Shown here: positions 33,894 through 44,295 of the stretch, one piece after another
Numbering within the stretch: position 1 is the first letter of the stretch
Layout: each line of letters opens with the position of its first letter
Source: Stomorhina lunata
Taxonomy: Eukaryota; Arthropoda; Insecta; Diptera; Rhiniidae
NCBI GenBank assembly: GCA_933228675.1
Contig: OW121743.1
Span: 59,204,081-59,268,080 of the forward strand
DNA length: 64,000 bases
Direction: 5' to 3'
Notes under the pieces: model-generated
Told to the model about the DNA's origin: nothing
What the model saw: the letters and a program-made list of their open reading frames with translations, nothing else
Databases searched by the model: none
Made by a program: the position numbers and the translations under genes

Positions 33894-35339
33894 GTGAGTA
33901 TGTACAAACTTATTGACCTGCCTTCGTAGGTTTAGATAAATTGAAATCATAAGAAATATCATTGAAAAAATAAACTTTAGGTATAACAATTTTATATTTT
34001 AAGTCGTTATTTAATCATTTCTAAAAACTCAAAATAAATTCTACATTTATTATGAATATCGATAATAATCGATTATATTTATTACGCCACAAATGACCCT
34101 CTGAAACAAGGATACGTAAAGTTTGCAAAAGCTTACTTGTTGTAAAACAACACGAAAGCGAAATTGAAACTGAAACGGCAACCCTGACCTAGGTAAATAA
34201 TAATCGTTGCACTCGAACTTGTTGTTGTGGTTGTATGGTCGTATTCATACAAGAAATGAAATAAAAAATCATAATGAAACAATAATAAATTTTAACGAAC
34301 TGAAACGAAAGAACTAATCGGAACACAAAAAGAAGAACTAGCGATGCAGCCGCAGCAGCAGCAGCGAAGGCAACCAGAACAAAGTGAACAAACCACTTTG
34401 GCTGGATTGGATGGTTGGATGTTTAATTTTTTGACAGGCTCCAAGAAAGTACAATTTTATTTTTAGTGAAAAATAAAAAACAAAACTCGACAACCAGGTA
34501 AGAAGTGGAGAAGAGGATATGATGATTGTGGTGGTGGTAGGTATGAAGCATGGAGGATGATGATGCTGTTTTTGCAAGTTGCCTGATGTTTGGTTGTTCG
34601 GTTGCTGTTTTCTTTTTTCTAAAAAATGAATTGAAATTATTGTAATATATAGTATTGATATTGTTCTTGTTGCTTTTGCTGTTGTAAGGAATTTATTTTT
34701 AAGCACAAATAATAGCTAAAGTTTTAAGCTGTTCCTACAGAAGATACATATTTCGACGTATTATTTTTGGTGTCTTTTTTTTTTGTAGAATTTACTTGGT
34801 TATCTTTTGGTGCGCCTAGTTAAAACTTAAGTTTTCTCATCTAAATGGGTTACTCCACTCTTTACTCTTGCTTACCCCTAATCCTAGGTTCCTAGCAGAT
34901 TCCCTCCCTAAGCCGCTACTATTTTAGTTCCCCCTCCCCTGCCCCTGGACATTTTGTGAAGATAATAAATAGTAAAGTAACTTTTACGTACTCGTACTTT
35001 TGCGAATCGCATTAACTGAACGACTTAAAGTGTGTATGAGATGAGGCTATGGCTATGTCGTTTGGTTTTTTGGGATTTAAAAAACTTTATTTTTATTATT
35101 CTTGTTCGTTGTTATTGTTGGTGTGTTCATACGCCGTTTGTCGTTCATTATAGTCAGGGTAACTACATATTTCGAAAGCGAGTATGTTTCTTAGAGGAGC
35201 AAAAAAAAAACAGAACGAACAAATTAAAAGAAAAATCTATAACGACGAAAATTCTCGTAATTTATACAATCACAAATTACTGGAGAAGTAAAAAGGATGA
35301 ATATTGTTTAAGTGTTGCCATGAGTTTTTTTCTTTATCG
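33894..35339. other. spacer with one possible exon
   Basis: Mostly AT-rich sequence without repeat-family matches. 34140-34500 is more complex and is treated separately as a possible exon. 34810-34960 is C/T-rich (CCCCTCCCCTGCCCCTGG near 34932). The 111-codon frame at 35032-35367 has low-complexity composition and ends in the minisatellite; it is not regarded as a gene. Confidence 0.4.
34344..34466 (+). CDS. small Gln/Arg-rich ORF in a possible 5' exon
   Basis: Forty codons from the ATG at 34344: MQPQQQQRRQPEQSEQTTLA, then a hydrophobic tail ending VQFYF and TAG at 34464. The frame lies in a stretch (34140-34500) that is more complex than its neighbours, and 30 bp after the stop there is a strong donor, CAG/GTAAGA at 34496-34504. 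It could be an upstream ORF in a first exon of a plus-strand gene, or chance. No promoter motif is clear and no downstream exon was found in the window. Confidence 0.2.
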   Translation: MQPQQQQRRQPEQSEQTTLAGLDGWMFNFLTGSKKVQFYF

Positions 35340-36003
35340 CAAAATTTTTATAGTGAAATTTTTATAGAAATATTTTTCTAGACCAATTTTTATAGTAAAA
35401 TTATTATAGAAAAATTTTTATAGCGAAACTTTTTTTAAAAAACTTTTATTGCGAAATTTTTATAAAAAAAAAATTATACTAAAATTTTTATAAAAAAAAC
35501 ATTTTTCGAGTGAAATTTTTATAAAAAAAATTTATAGTAAAATTTTTATATAAAAATTTTTATAGTGAAATTATTATAAAAAAAATTTATAGTGAAATTT
35601 TTGAAAAAAAAAATTTATAGTGAAATTTTTATAAAAAAAATTTATAGTGAAATTTTTGTTTATTTATTTAAAAAAAAATTTATCGAAAAAAATTTTATAG
35701 TGAAATTTTTGTAGAAAAATTTGTATAGTAAAATTTTAATAGAGAAATTTTTATAGTGAAATTTTTACAGACAAATTTTTATAACGAAATTTTTTTAGAA
35801 AGATTTTTAAAATGAAATTTTTATAGAAAAACTTTTATATTGAAATTTTTATAGAAAAATTTTTTGAAGTGAAATTTTTATAAAAAAAATCTTACAGTGA
35901 AATTTTTACACTGAAATTCTTATAGTGAAATTTTTATAGAAAAATTTTAAAAGTGAAACTTTTGTAGAAAAATTTTTATAGTGAAATTTTTATAGAAAAA
36001 TTG

Positions 36004-36238
36004 TAGTGATGTTCGATCAAACTCAATGTGTTAAATTGATAATTATCTCTGCAATTTGACAACTCGACTGTGGTCGAGAACGCTAAGTGTTGATGACGTC
36101 CTGTGGCGGGACAGAAATTGCAATCCACTGAGCCGCGTTTAAAAATATTTTTTTCAGTTTTTCTCCACAATTACTTTTCTAATTTTCAAAATTAATAATT
36201 TGAAAATTAAATGAACTCGAACCTGATGAAACCTAATT
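36004..36238 (+). other. complex insert within the minisatellite, potential RNA structure
   Basis: About 235 bp of ordinary complexity inside the array. It contains nested complementary segments: GTTAAATTG (36030-36038) with CAATTTGAC (36052-36060), CTCGAC (36063-36068) with GTCGAG (36073-36078), GTCC (36098-36101) with GGAC (36109-36112), and GCAATTT (36051-36057) with AAATTGC (36115-36121). No ORF and no TIR. Its identity is unknown. Confidence 0.5.
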
Positions 36239-39200
36239 TTTCGAAAAATTGTAATATTGAAATTTTTAGAGAAAAATTTTTATAGAAAAATTTGTATAGT
36301 GGAAATTTTTTAAAAAAATTTTAAAGTCAAATTTTTATGGAAAAATTTTTATAGTGAAATTTTTATAGAAAAATTTTTGTAGTGAAATTTTTAAACAAAA
36401 ATTTGTATAGTGAAATTTTTAAAGAAAAAAATTTATAGTGAAATTTTTAAAGAAAAATTTTTATAATGAAACTTTTATCGAAAAATTTTTATAGTGAAAT
36501 TTTTAAAGAAAATTTTATAGTATAATTTTTATCAAAAAATGTTTATAGTGAAATATTTAAAGAAAATTTTTATAGTCAAATTGTTTTAGAAAAATGTTTA
36601 TAGTGAAATTCTTACAGAAATTTTTATAGTGAAATTTCAATAGGAAAATTTTTTTAGTGAAATTTTTATAAAAAAAAAAATTGTTAGTGACATTTTTTAG
36701 AAAATTTTCTCTACGCAAATTTTTTTATAAAAATTACACTAGAAATTTTTTTTTTATAAAAATGTCACAAAAAAAATTTATTAGAAAAATTTTTATAGAA
36801 AAATCTAGTGAAATTTTTATAGAAAATTTATTTTCTAAAAAAAATTTTACTAAAATTTGTTTTTTCATAATTTCAATTTCTGTAAGAATTTCACTATCAA
36901 AATTTTTCGATAAAAGTTTCACTATAAAAATTTTTCGATAAAAATTCTATTAAAAATTTTACTACAAAAATTTTTTTATAAAAAAAATTTCTGTAGAAAT
37001 TTCATTATAAAAAATTTTTCTATTCAAATTTTTTTTATTAAAAAAAATTTTTCTAGTGAAATTTTTTTTACAAAAAATTTTATAGTGAAATTTTTATATT
37101 GAAATTTTTATAGAATATTTTTTTAGAGAAAAATTTTTAAGTGTAAATTTTATAGAAAAATTTTTAAAGTGAAATTAAAAAAAAATATAGTGAAATTTTT
37201 ATAGAAAAACTTTTATAAAAAAATTTAACAGAAAAATAAAAATTTTTCTACAAAAAGATTCTACTATAAAAATTTTTCTATAAAAATTTCACAAACAAAA
37301 TTTTTTCTATAAAAATTTAACTATCAAAATTTTTCTATAAAAATTTCACTATCAAAATTTGTTTTTAAAAATTTTTCTTTAAAAATATTTAAAAATAAAC
37401 ATTTTTCTATAAAAATTTTTCTTTATAAATTTTTCTATAAATATTTTTCTTTACAAATTTTTATAGTGAAATTATTATAGAAAAATTTTTGTAGGAAATT
37501 TTTATAGAAACATTTTTGTAGTGAAATTTTTATAGAAAAATTTTTGTAGTAAAATTTTTGTAGTGAAATTTTTATAGACAAAATTTTAGAGTGAAATTTT
37601 TATAGTGAAAATTTTATAGAAAAATTTTTATAGTGAAATTTCTTAGAAAAATTTTTACAGTGAAATTTTTATAGAAAAATTTTTACAGTGAAATTTTTAT
37701 AAAAGAATTTTTATAGAAAAATTTTTCAATAAAAATTTCAATACATAAATATTCTATAAAAATTTAATTATACAAATTTTTCTATAGAAATTTCACTATA
37801 AAATTGTTTTTATAAAAATTATGCTATAAAAAATTTTATTATAAAGATTTTTTTGTAAAAATTTTATTATGAAAATGTTTTTACAAAAACTTTTACAGTA
37901 ATAATTTTTCTATAAAAATTTCACAAAAAAAATGTCCATAACATTTTTAATATAAAAATTTTTCTATAGAATTTTTAATAAAAAATTTCACTATAAAAGT
38001 TTTTCTATAATAATTTCACTCCAAAAATTTTCTATAAAAATTTCACTACAAACATTTTTTTATAAAAATTTCACCATAAAAATTTTTCTATAAAACTTTT
38101 AGTATAATATTTTTTTTATACAAATTTTTCTATAAAAATTTTACTAACACAATTTTTTTATAAAAATTTTTCTTTAAAAATTGTTCTATCAAAATTTTTC
38201 TTAACAAATTTTTCTACAAAAATTTTTCTTTACAAATTTTTGTATAAAAATTTCATTTTAAAATTTTTCTATACAAATTTTACTATACAAAATTTAGCTA
38301 TGAAAATTTTTCTAATAAAATTTCACTATGAAAATTTTTCTATAACAATTTTTCTATTAAAAATTCACTTAAAAAACTTTTCTATAAAAATTTTACTATT
38401 TTTCTATAAAAATGTTCTATAACAATTTTAATGGAAACAATTTTTGAGTAACATTTTTATAGAAAAAATTTTATAGTGAAATTTTTATAGTAAAATTTTC
38501 ATAGTGAAATTTTTATAGAAAAATTGTTACAGTGAAATGTTTATTAAAAAAAATCGTATTTCAATAAAAATTTATCTTTACAAATTTTCTATAGAAATTT
38601 CATTTATAAATTTTCCTATAAAAATTTCACAAAAAAATTGTTTTTATAAAAATTTCACTATCAAAATTTTTCTATAAAATTTGTTCTTTAAAAATTTTTC
38701 TATAAAAATTTTTCTTAAAAATTTTTTTATAAAAATTTCATTATGATTTTTTTTTTATAAAAATTTTACTATAAAGCATTTTTCTATAAAATTTTTCACT
38801 ATAAAATTTTTCTATAACAATTTTTCTATTAAAATTTTACTATAACAATTTTTCTATGAAAAAAAATATAAAAATTTTAATATAAATATTTTTCTACAAA
38901 AATTTCAATATAAAAATTTTCTATAAAAATTTCACTAGAAATTTTTCTATAAAAATTTCACTAGAAAATTTTTTTCAATAAAAATTTCACTATAAAAATT
39001 TTTCTATAAATATTTCAATATAAAAATTTTTCCATAAAAATTTAAATATAAAAATGTTTCTAAAAAAATTTTACTATAAAAATTTAAAGAGAAAAATCTT
39101 TGAGTAAAATTTTTGTAGAAAAAATTTTATAGTGAAATTTTTATAGTAAAATTTTTTAGAAAAATTTTTATATTATACTGAAATATTTATAGAAAAAAAT

Positions 39201-39298
39201 TTCTAGTAAAATTTTTATATTGAAATTTTTATAGAAAAATTTGTATATTAAAATTTTTATAGAAAAATTTTTACATTAAAATTTTTATAGAAAAATTT

Positions 39299-39518
39299 AG
39301 TAATAATGCGAGGTTTTCGATCTGTCTAAATTGGGGATAATCCTCCTGAAGAGATGGCTTAACCAACCATCGAAACGCGTCGAGGAATTTGGTTTCTCCG
39401 CAAACATTTTTTAAATTGGTCTGTTACATTAATAAATAAATGTAACAGATTTGGGATCAAATGCAAATACACTTCTTTTTGAATAATATTTACATCCCGA
39501 CTATTTTGTTATTTTTTT
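39299..39518 (+). mobile_element. short retroelement-like insert carrying a hammerhead motif
   Basis: About 220 bp of non-satellite sequence inside the array. It holds a hammerhead ribozyme motif (39341-39386) and, further on, the hairpin TCTGTTACATT / AATGTAACAGA (39419-39449). The ribozyme core wording with the ACGCGT palindrome is typical of the type I hammerheads known from Penelope-like retroelements and related non-autonomous repeats. No reverse transcriptase or GIY-YIG sequence is present, so it is either a truncated end or a short non-autonomous repeat. A decayed relative lies at 29633-29720. Confidence 0.6.
39341..39386 (+). ncRNA. hammerhead ribozyme motif, type I, Penelope-like
   Basis: All core parts are in place on the plus strand. 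Stem I is TCCTC (39341-39345) with GAGGA (39382-39386). The core CTGAAGA (CUGANGA) is at 39346-39352. Stem II is GATGG (39353-39357) with CCATC (39367-39371), closing the loop CTTAACCAA. GAAA is at 39372-39375. The short helix III segment ACGCGT (39375-39380) is followed by C39381, so cleavage would fall between 39381 and 39382. ACGCGT is its own complement; known ribozymes of this layout often act as dimers through helix III. Ribozyme identity is strong; activity is an inference. Confidence 0.85.
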
Positions 39519-39860
39519 AGAAAAATTTTTACATTAAAATTTTTTTAGAAAAATTTTTATATTAAAATTTTTTAGAAAAATTTTTATATTAAAATTTTTT
39601 AGAAAAATTTTTATAGAAAAATTTTTACATTAAAATTTTTATAGAAAAATTTTTACATTAAATTTTTTTTAGAAAAATGTTTATATTAAAATTTTTTAGA
39701 AAAATTTTTATATTAAAATTTTTATAGAAAAATTTTTATATTAAAATTTTTCATAGAAAAATTTTTATATTAAAATTTTTCATAGAAAAATTTTTATAGA
39801 AAAATTTTTATATTAAAATTTTTATTGAAAAATTTTTATAGAAAAATTTTTATAGTAAAA

Positions 39861-41640
39861 GGTCCTTTTTAAAGTCAAGCTTCTGGAAAATATTAAAAAA
39901 TTCATCCATGAGAACTTTACTTAAATGGCAACACTTGTTATACCGTTTACATTCAAACAAACATTAAAAAATAAAGTTTACTTATTTTTTGTATACTTTT
40001 TTTTAAAATATAATAAAATTATACACAAATATTTCAGTTTTTTTATACGTTAAAAGTCTGATCTTTAAATCTATGACGAGGAGGAAGGTGTATAGGTATT
40101 AGTACAAGTATCTGTGTGTGTGTGTGTGAGTATGTGTGTAAAATTCGTACATTCGAATTGAACAAGAACGAGTATTCAAAGTGTATTCATTATTATTTAA
40201 AATAAAAATGTGAGGAAAAAAGATTATAATAGTACGAGTAAATTAACATTCGTACAAAATTCATTCGTAAATAGAAGAAATATATTTTCTTATTATTAAT
40301 TTTTCCTCATAAAGTCATTTTTTATTTATGATTTTATTTATTTTGTACAAGCAAAAGTAGAAAGAGGAACTGCAAGTAAAAACGTATCTGTGTTTTAGTT
40401 AAAGATGTGTATGAGTGTGGATGTGTGAGTGAGTGTGTGTTTGCATCTGAGGAATGAGTTTGGGGTTTAAATATGGATATGGATGCGGGTTTTCAATATT
40501 TTGGTGGTGCCTTCATTTGGTTGTTTTGGTGCATAGACCAAGTATGCGTTTACTTTTTTCTTCGTTTAAATTGAAATACTAGTAAATTGTCAGTAGAAAA
40601 AAAAGTATAAATAAATATAATAAAAAGAAATATGTATCTGCATTTATGGATTTTCTTTTGAGCCTGTTTTTTTCCAACTTTGAATTGAATTGAATGCGTT
40701 TTATTTGGAAGATTGTTTTCTAGTTTTATTTGTTGGTTTTTTTTTTTTTCTTCCTCGGTTTTTAAATTTATATATTTTTAGAGGTTATTGCAATCTGTGA
40801 AATAAATATCTGTCGTTTGTATCTTTTGGCTGAATATCAGTTTTAGGTTTTTAAGTCGTTTTATATAGTTTCAAGAATGTGTGAGTGTGTGTGTGTGGAA
40901 GTTAAAGACCCTCTCTCCGTTCCAATGATCGTTTTGCAACCAGATATTTTCTGTGATTTAGATAAATGAATGTAAAAATTCTTTTTGCAATTGCTGATTC
41001 TTACAAACAATATTTCTGATTCTGATATTCTGTTTTCTTTTTTCAATTTAATTTGTTTTTTTTTTAACATCATCATCGTCATTATTTTGTAGTTGTTGTT
41101 TTTTTTAGTAATATTTATTATTTAAAGACTAGCACTAAATTACATAAATTGTTGTTGTGTTTGTTTTCTATCCACCAGAACTAGAATTTATATATTTTTT
41201 TAGTATTTTTTTTTTTTTTTTGTAAAGTAATCCATGAATTCGTGTTTAAAAAAATAAATTAAATTGATAATCTTCTTCTAGTTGTTTAATTTAATTTTGA
41301 AATATTTTTGTACTTATTTATGCATGTAGATAAATAGATACTAATCGCTCATTTGCTGCAATATCGTCATAATCTAAAATTTTTATTGAGTAAAAAAAAA
41401 TGTTTCTTTTTTTTAAATCATATTTTCTTGATTCGTCTATGAATTCACGCTACTTTTTATTTTTGAAATAAAAAGAGATTATATGGGGCTATATAACTGC
41501 ATTTCAGAAATTTGCAAAATCAACTTGACATTTTTGTTATACTTTCAAAAACTCAAAAATTCTCATAAAAACGGGTGCATTTGGATTAAAATCATTCTAG
41601 AACCAAATTCTCTACGAATATATAATAAACCCAGCAAAAC
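39861..41640. other. AT-rich non-coding sequence with GT microsatellites
   Basis: Holds (GT)n tracts at about 40113-40138 and 40876-40899, T-runs (40738-40752, 41204-41222) and otherwise featureless AT-rich DNA. No conserved coding segment was seen. Confidence 0.5.
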
Positions 41641-41830
41641 TTTGGTAATGGCAAGTACTCTGATAACTGGTTACCTTGTAACGACTACAACATACCATCC
41701 GAATAAATAATAAGTTATTACAGAAGTACTTATTTGTAATTAAGATGGTAATTTAAACCGAATGTCCCCGGTTCAAATCCCACCAAGGACAACAATTTTT
41801 TTAGTTTTTTTTTTGTATTAAAAGAGACTT
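41641..41830 (+). repeat. tRNA-like (possible SINE) segment
   Basis: A good B-box-like GGTTCAAATCC lies at 41770-41780, preceded by a weak A-box-like stretch near 41740 and followed by a T-rich tail. A full cloverleaf could not be built. Upstream text (GGCAAGTACTCTGATAACTG) loosely resembles 42778-42800 next to the second tRNA-like segment, which suggests a shared SINE or tRNA-pseudogene family. Confidence 0.3.
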
Positions 41831-41929
41831 TTTAAATGATTTTTGAATTTTAAGATCTTAAATATTATCTTCTGTAAAAAAAATGTGTAAAACTAACTCA
41901 CGTTAATGAAAAAATACCATCATGAGTCA

Positions 41930-42345
41930 ATTTTGATTATGTAGGTGATGTTGAATACCAAACACGATTCTAATTGGTCTTAACTTGGTAAGCCCAACTT
42001 ATCTGGGTCATCCTTCATCTCAACTGTGAACACACACCTCCTCATGGTATCACCCGGGGAGTTAACATATTCCGAGAGTTGTCCCATAAGATCGATAAAA
42101 ATGGGTTAGGATTACGGGCTAGTAACCCTCTCTTGAAAAAAATACAATGAAGAGGATAAAATTAGAATTGAAATGTCCCACTACCTAATGTTAGAGAAGG
42201 ATGTCCGAAACTTCGATAGAAAGACCAAGTAGAGGAATATTTTTCAAAGCTTGGCCTATAAAATTGGAGAATATTCGCACAAGATCTAAATCCATGGAAT
42301 TCTAAAATATGCTCGGACTTTGACCTTAACAGGTTGTAACATTTA
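41930..42345 (+). mobile_element. LINE family B, 3' end fragment
   Basis: Sense orientation. It contains the family internal stretch (ACCTCCTCATGGTATCACCC, about 42038), the coding-derived AACTTCGATAGAAAGACCAAG segment, and the terminus TTTGACCTTAACAGGTTGTA followed by a TAAGTAAGTAAG tail. The tail supports (TAAG)n as the 3' end of the family. Confidence 0.7.
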
Positions 42346-42582
42346 AGTAAGTAAGAGTCAATCTTATGTAAAAACTTATACAAAAAAGAAGATTAAAATT
42401 GTTTAAGTTTTAAAATAATTTTAAAAAAGTTTTAAAATAATTACAAAAAATCGTATAAAAATATTTTTCCAAAAATTACAACAAAGCAACAAAAAGCAGG
42501 GAAAAACAAAGTTATTTTCACATGATTTTGGATCTAAAAATAAAAATTGTTTATATTAATTATAAGCTGCTAAGTTTTCAAC

Positions 42583-42655
42583 ATATGAAGTAGCTCAGTG
42601 GAAGAGTCTCTGCCTAGCAGTCGGAGGGTCTGGGTTCGAGCCCCCATGGGATCAT
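42583..42655 (+). tRNA. tRNA-like sequence, possible tRNA-Ala pseudogene or SINE head
   Basis: A canonical A box TAGCTCAGTGG is at 42591-42601 and a near-canonical B box GGTTCGAGCCC at 42633-42643. The D arm (GCTC/GAGT) and most of an anticodon arm can be drawn, with loop CTAGCAG giving anticodon AGC. The T stem has only three good pairs, and the acceptor ends do not pair convincingly. An A/T-rich stretch follows directly. I read it as a decayed tRNA gene or the tRNA-derived head of a SINE rather than a working tRNA. Confidence 0.45.
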
Positions 42656-43002
42656 AAAAAAAAATTTTGTATTTCGTTTAAAAATATATGTTTTTAATAA
42701 AACAACAACAAAAAAGTTGTTGCTGTTGTTGTTGTTGCTTTCAAATTGCTTACCCAAGTCATTACATTTCTGCAATTGGTAAGTACTTGCCTCCAATGAC
42801 ATCCCCATGTTAATGTAATAACTTAAACAGCGAATGAGTAAGTAGTTCGTGTTCAATAGTTTAACTGTTTAACTCATTATTTGGTAATGAAAAGTTTTAC
42901 TGGGAAATAATAACTTCCAATACAAATTTCTTAGTAATTTTTTCGATCAGCAAAAAAAATTTACTTTAGAAATTTCTCAACACAAAACAGTTCGAGATAT
43001 TA
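42656..43002. other. spacer with GTT repeats
   Basis: Contains AACAACAAC / GTTGTTGTTG (about 42703-42738) and AT-rich sequence. The last 34 bp (ATTTCTCAACACAAAACAGT onward, from 42972) are duplicated at 43708, between the two A1 units that follow. Confidence 0.5.
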
Positions 43003-44036
43003 AACAAGTAAGAAAGTGCTATAGTCGGTCAAGACCGACCATACGATACCCTTCACCACTATGGTCAAAGGTGTTCTTTTTCCTGTATAAAGACAAATAT
43101 TTGCTAAATTTTGCCATCATACAAACATTTTCTCAAAACTTATATATTTAAACTGTTTTTATCACTTTGACTTATACGAGAGCAAGGGTCAAATGTGGAC
43201 CGATTATCTCGAAATTTGGCAAATTGATTAAAGTTGTTACAAAAATTATGTATGCAAAAAATATACTTAAAATTCTCATTATCTTTAGATTTACGAGCGT
43301 TTTAGTGATTTTTGTTCCATTTAGTGCGTTTTTAAAGAAAAGTTTGTATGGGAGCTATGGTCAAATATGGACCGATTTCAACGAAATTTGATACAGTGAT
43401 TTTAGTTTACATAAGCAGTATTTGATTTAAATTTCATGAAAAAATATTGATATTTGTGGCCAATATATCAATTCCGGGAAGTGGGACCTATGGGAGGTAC
43501 CATAAATAATGGACCGATTTTGACGAATTTCAATAGCCATGGTCCCATTATCAAATTTCATCAAATTATCTTTAGAATTGCGACCTGTAGTTTGATTACA
43601 AGGTTTACATGGGGGTCCAGCCAGCCAGACGGACGGACGGACATCGCTAAATCGACTCAGAAAGTGATTCTAAGCCTATTGGTATACTAAAAGGTAGGTC
43701 TAAGAAATTTCTCAACACAAAACAGTTCGAGATATTAAACAAGTAAGAAAGTGCTATAGTCAGTCAAGACCGACCATACGATACCCTTCACCACTAAGGT
43801 CAAAGGTGTTCTTTTTCCTGTATAAAGACAAAAATTTAAGCTGTTTTCGTCATTTGGACTTATATGAGAGCTAGGATCAAATGAATGGACCGATTATCTC
43901 TATATTTCGCAGATTGATTACAGTTGTTACAAAAATTATGTATGCAAAAAATAAACTTAAAATTGTCATTATCTTTAGATTTATGAGCGTTTTTAGAGAT
44001 TTTTGTCTCATTTAGTGCGTTTTGACAGAAGAGTTT
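43003..44036 (+). repeat. A1 repeat, tandem pair, both 3'-truncated
   Basis: The first unit is 43003-43703, with a 14-bp internal gap near 43553 and loss of everything after CTAAAAGGTAGGTCTAAG. A copy of the left flank (AAATTTCTCAACACAAAAC) then intervenes. The second unit is 43738-44036; it lacks part of the 5' module and stops at GACAGAAGAG. The period is 735 bp. Inclusion of the flank shows this is a duplication of a whole locus, not two insertions. Confidence 0.75.
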
Positions 44037-44135
44037 GAAAGATTTTTTTCTACTTGGTATTTCCATCAAAGTTTCGCACTTCAACATCTACGAGTTCCCT
44101 CGGGATCATTTTCGAACACTTTTGTTGCTAGATTT
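44037..44135 (-). mobile_element. LINE family B scrap
   Basis: GAAAGATTTTTTTCTACTTG matches 47926-47945 in the longer family copy. It is fused directly to the truncated A1 unit at 44036. Confidence 0.5.
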
Positions 44136-44295
44136 TTTACCATGAATTTTGAAAAAAACTTATTTTTTGTTAAAACTAAACATAAACAAATATTTAATAT
44201 TTATTTTATATTTAATTGATCGTTTTTAATTTCAAAGTTACAGCAAAAATAGTCAAATATGTATTTATTAATATTTAACATTAAAAAATAACAAT

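Larger units (their letters stand above)
35340..39860. repeat. AT minisatellite with alternating unit orientation, about 4.5 kb
   Basis: The basic unit is about 28 bp: AATTTTTATAGTGAAATTTT followed by TATAGAAA. Blocks written in this sense (35340-36730, 37060-37220, 37450-37720, 38450-38560, 39080-39860) alternate with blocks of its complement, recognisable by TTTCACTATAAAAATTTTTC (36840-37060, 37230-37450, 37730-38450, 38570-39070). The array is therefore a chain of large inverted repeats. It is interrupted by non-satellite inserts at 36004-36238 and 39299-39518. Confidence 0.85.

Noticed and set aside
35032..35367. 111-codon ORF (MYEMRLWLCRLVFWDL).
   Set aside because: Biased composition, no domain, and it ends within the minisatellite.
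36004..36238. HDV-like ribozyme considered because GCTAAG follows a stable hairpin.
   Set aside because: The segments that would form P2 and P3 are missing between the strands that would form P1, so the double pseudoknot cannot be drawn. The hammerhead-like alternative is listed as a finding instead.
42583..42655. Functional tRNA gene.
   Set aside because: The acceptor stem does not pair and the T stem has only three good pairs. It is kept as tRNA-like only.
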